Assembly: GCA_018969885.1 (NCBI GenBank)
Contig: JAGWXN010000163.1
Span: 1 to 7,587, forward strand
From: Betaproteobacteria bacterium
Lineage (GTDB): Bacteria; Pseudomonadota; Gammaproteobacteria; Burkholderiales; Burkholderiaceae
DNA: 7,587 nucleotides
Reading direction: 5' to 3'
This document shows positions 6,592 through 7,587 of this stretch, in pieces. The notes beneath the pieces are model-generated. The model saw only the letters and a program-made list of their open reading frames with translations. It had not been told where the DNA came from and ran no database searches. A program made the position numbers and the translations under genes. How positions within the stretch are numbered: the stretch's first letter is position 1; every line of letters begins with the position of its first letter.

Positions 6592-7587
6592 ATGGTTCCC
6601 GCAGTTTTCACGATTTTTCTCGCGCTACTCGCGCTCAGCGTGCCAGTTGCGGTGGCAATTGGTCTCGCGTCAATCGCAGGCATCCAGTTTTTTTCCAACA
6701 TGCCGATGCTGGAGTCGGCCCGGCAACTCTTCACCTCGATCGATAAGTTTCCGCTGGTCGCCATTCCCTTCTTCATCCTGTCGGGAAACCTGATGGAGGC
6801 GGGCGGTATTTCCGAGCGCCTGGTCAATCTGGCCCGAGCCCTGGTGGGCGGCGTGCAGGGCGGGCTCGCGATGAGTTGCGTGCTCACCTGCATGATCTTC
6901 GCCGCCGTGTCGGGGTCCAGCGTGGCCACCACCTTCGCCATTGGCGCGATTCTCATTCCCGCGATGGTGCGCTACGGCTACCCGGTTCAGCGTGCAGCGG
7001 CGCTGCAGGCCTCATCGGCTGAGCTCGGCGTGATCATCCCCCCCTCCATCCCGATGATTCTCTATGGGGTGTCAGCCGAGGTGTCGGTGGGCGAGCTATT
7101 CATCGCCGGTTTTGGTCCGGGATTTTTGATCGGTGCCGCATTGATTTTGTTTATTTTCGTCTGGTGCAAGGTCACCGGCCATGGCAAGCGTGACGGCGAA
7201 GGTCGGCTCGAGATGGCCGTAGCCTTCAAACAGGCAAGTCTCGCGCTTCTCATGCCGGTGGTGGTGCTGGGCGGCATTTATGGCGGCGTGTTCACACCCA
7301 CTGAGGCGTCAGTCACCGCAGTGTTCTACGCGCTGATTGTTGGCATGTTCGTCTATCGTACGATCAGCTGGCAGGACCTGGTTCGCGCGCTTCAGAAAAC
7401 GGTGGTGTCCACCACAGTGATCATGCTGATCATCGCGACCGCTGGCTTGTTCGCGTTCCTCATCACGCGCGCGGGTGTACCGGCTGCAGTTGGCAACTGG
7501 GTGGCGGCTAATTTTGATGGCCCGATTGCTTATCTGATCGGGGTGAATGCGTTCCTGTTCGTGATTGGCATGTTTATCGAGACGGGC
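6592..7587 (+). CDS. dctM: TRAP transporter large membrane subunit, DctM family (3' end cut by window edge)
   Basis: The frame is open from ATG 6592 to the window edge, 332 codons with no stop. The family is about 425 residues, so roughly a quarter is missing at the right. It is the main sodium-coupled transport subunit in the inner membrane. Signature stretches are clear: IPFFILSGNLM (58-68), AAVSGSSVATTFAIG (104-118), ELGVIIPPSIPMILYG (144-159), and YGGVFTPTEASVTAVFYA at about 228-245. The sequence is strongly hydrophobic throughout. The last visible residues, GMFIETG, fall in a conserved segment of the C-terminal half, so the gene is cut only by the window and not decayed. It completes the dctPQM order, and nothing downstream can be seen. 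Confidence 0.94.
   Translation, partial: MVPAVFTIFLALLALSVPVAVAIGLASIAGIQFFSNMPMLESARQLFTSIDKFPLVAIPFFILSGNLMEAGGISERLVNLARALVGGVQGGLAMSCVLTCMIFAAVSGSSVATTFAIGAILIPAMVRYGYPVQRAAALQASSAELGVIIPPSIPMILYGVSAEVSVGELFIAGFGPGFLIGAALILFIFVWCKVTGHGKRDGEGRLEMAVAFKQASLALLMPVVVLGGIYGGVFTPTEASVTAVFYALIVGMFVYRTISWQDLVRALQKTVVSTTVIMLIIATAGLFAFLITRAGVPAAVGNWVAANFDGPIAYLIGVNAFLFVIGMFIETG

Noticed and set aside
6278..6793. Plus-strand open frame of 171 codons spanning the dctQ-dctM junction
   Set aside because: It is out of frame with both DctQ and DctM, which show clear family motifs; the translation is Ser/Cys/Trp-rich and unrecognisable.

Overview
The window is a compact, GC-rich (roughly 60 percent by eye) bacterial catabolic locus, almost entirely coding. 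It probably comes from a proteobacterium. A betaproteobacterium is my best guess, from the codon style, the abundance of TRAP transporters in that group, and the two-subunit indolepyruvate oxidoreductase whose beta subunit carries a long C-terminal extension. No ribosomal or other taxonomic marker is present, so this is inference. No tRNA, rRNA, CRISPR array, insertion sequence or phage gene was seen.

Two divergent gene blocks flank a regulatory gap of about 144 bases (4860-5003). The leftward block (minus strand, read right to left) starts with a 63-codon remnant of an HpcH/HpaI-family aldolase (4859-4668). Next come an intact D-isomer-specific 2-hydroxyacid dehydrogenase (4664-3681), the alpha subunit of an indolepyruvate/aryl-2-oxoacid:ferredoxin oxidoreductase (3674-1473), and its beta subunit (1476-1). 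The beta subunit runs off the left edge. Spacings are 3 and 6 bases and then an ATGA overlap, so this is a translationally coupled operon.

The rightward block (plus strand) is a TRAP transporter in the order dctP (5004-5996), dctQ (6070-6564) and dctM (6592-7587, running off the right edge). Each gene has a good Shine-Dalgarno sequence 8 bases before its start. A 7-bp stem-loop lies between dctP and dctQ.

The parts suggest one pathway, which is inference. The TRAP system would import an organic acid, plausibly a 2-hydroxy or 2-oxo (aryl)carboxylate. The NAD-dependent dehydrogenase would interconvert the 2-hydroxy and 2-oxo acids. IorAB would oxidatively decarboxylate the 2-oxo acid to an acyl-CoA while reducing ferredoxin. 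An aldolase once present at the head of the enzyme operon appears to have been lost by an in-frame internal deletion, leaving both ends of the gene fused. That remnant, and a Cys-x2-Asp-x2-Cys motif in the alpha subunit's ferredoxin domain, are the two most noteworthy molecular details.
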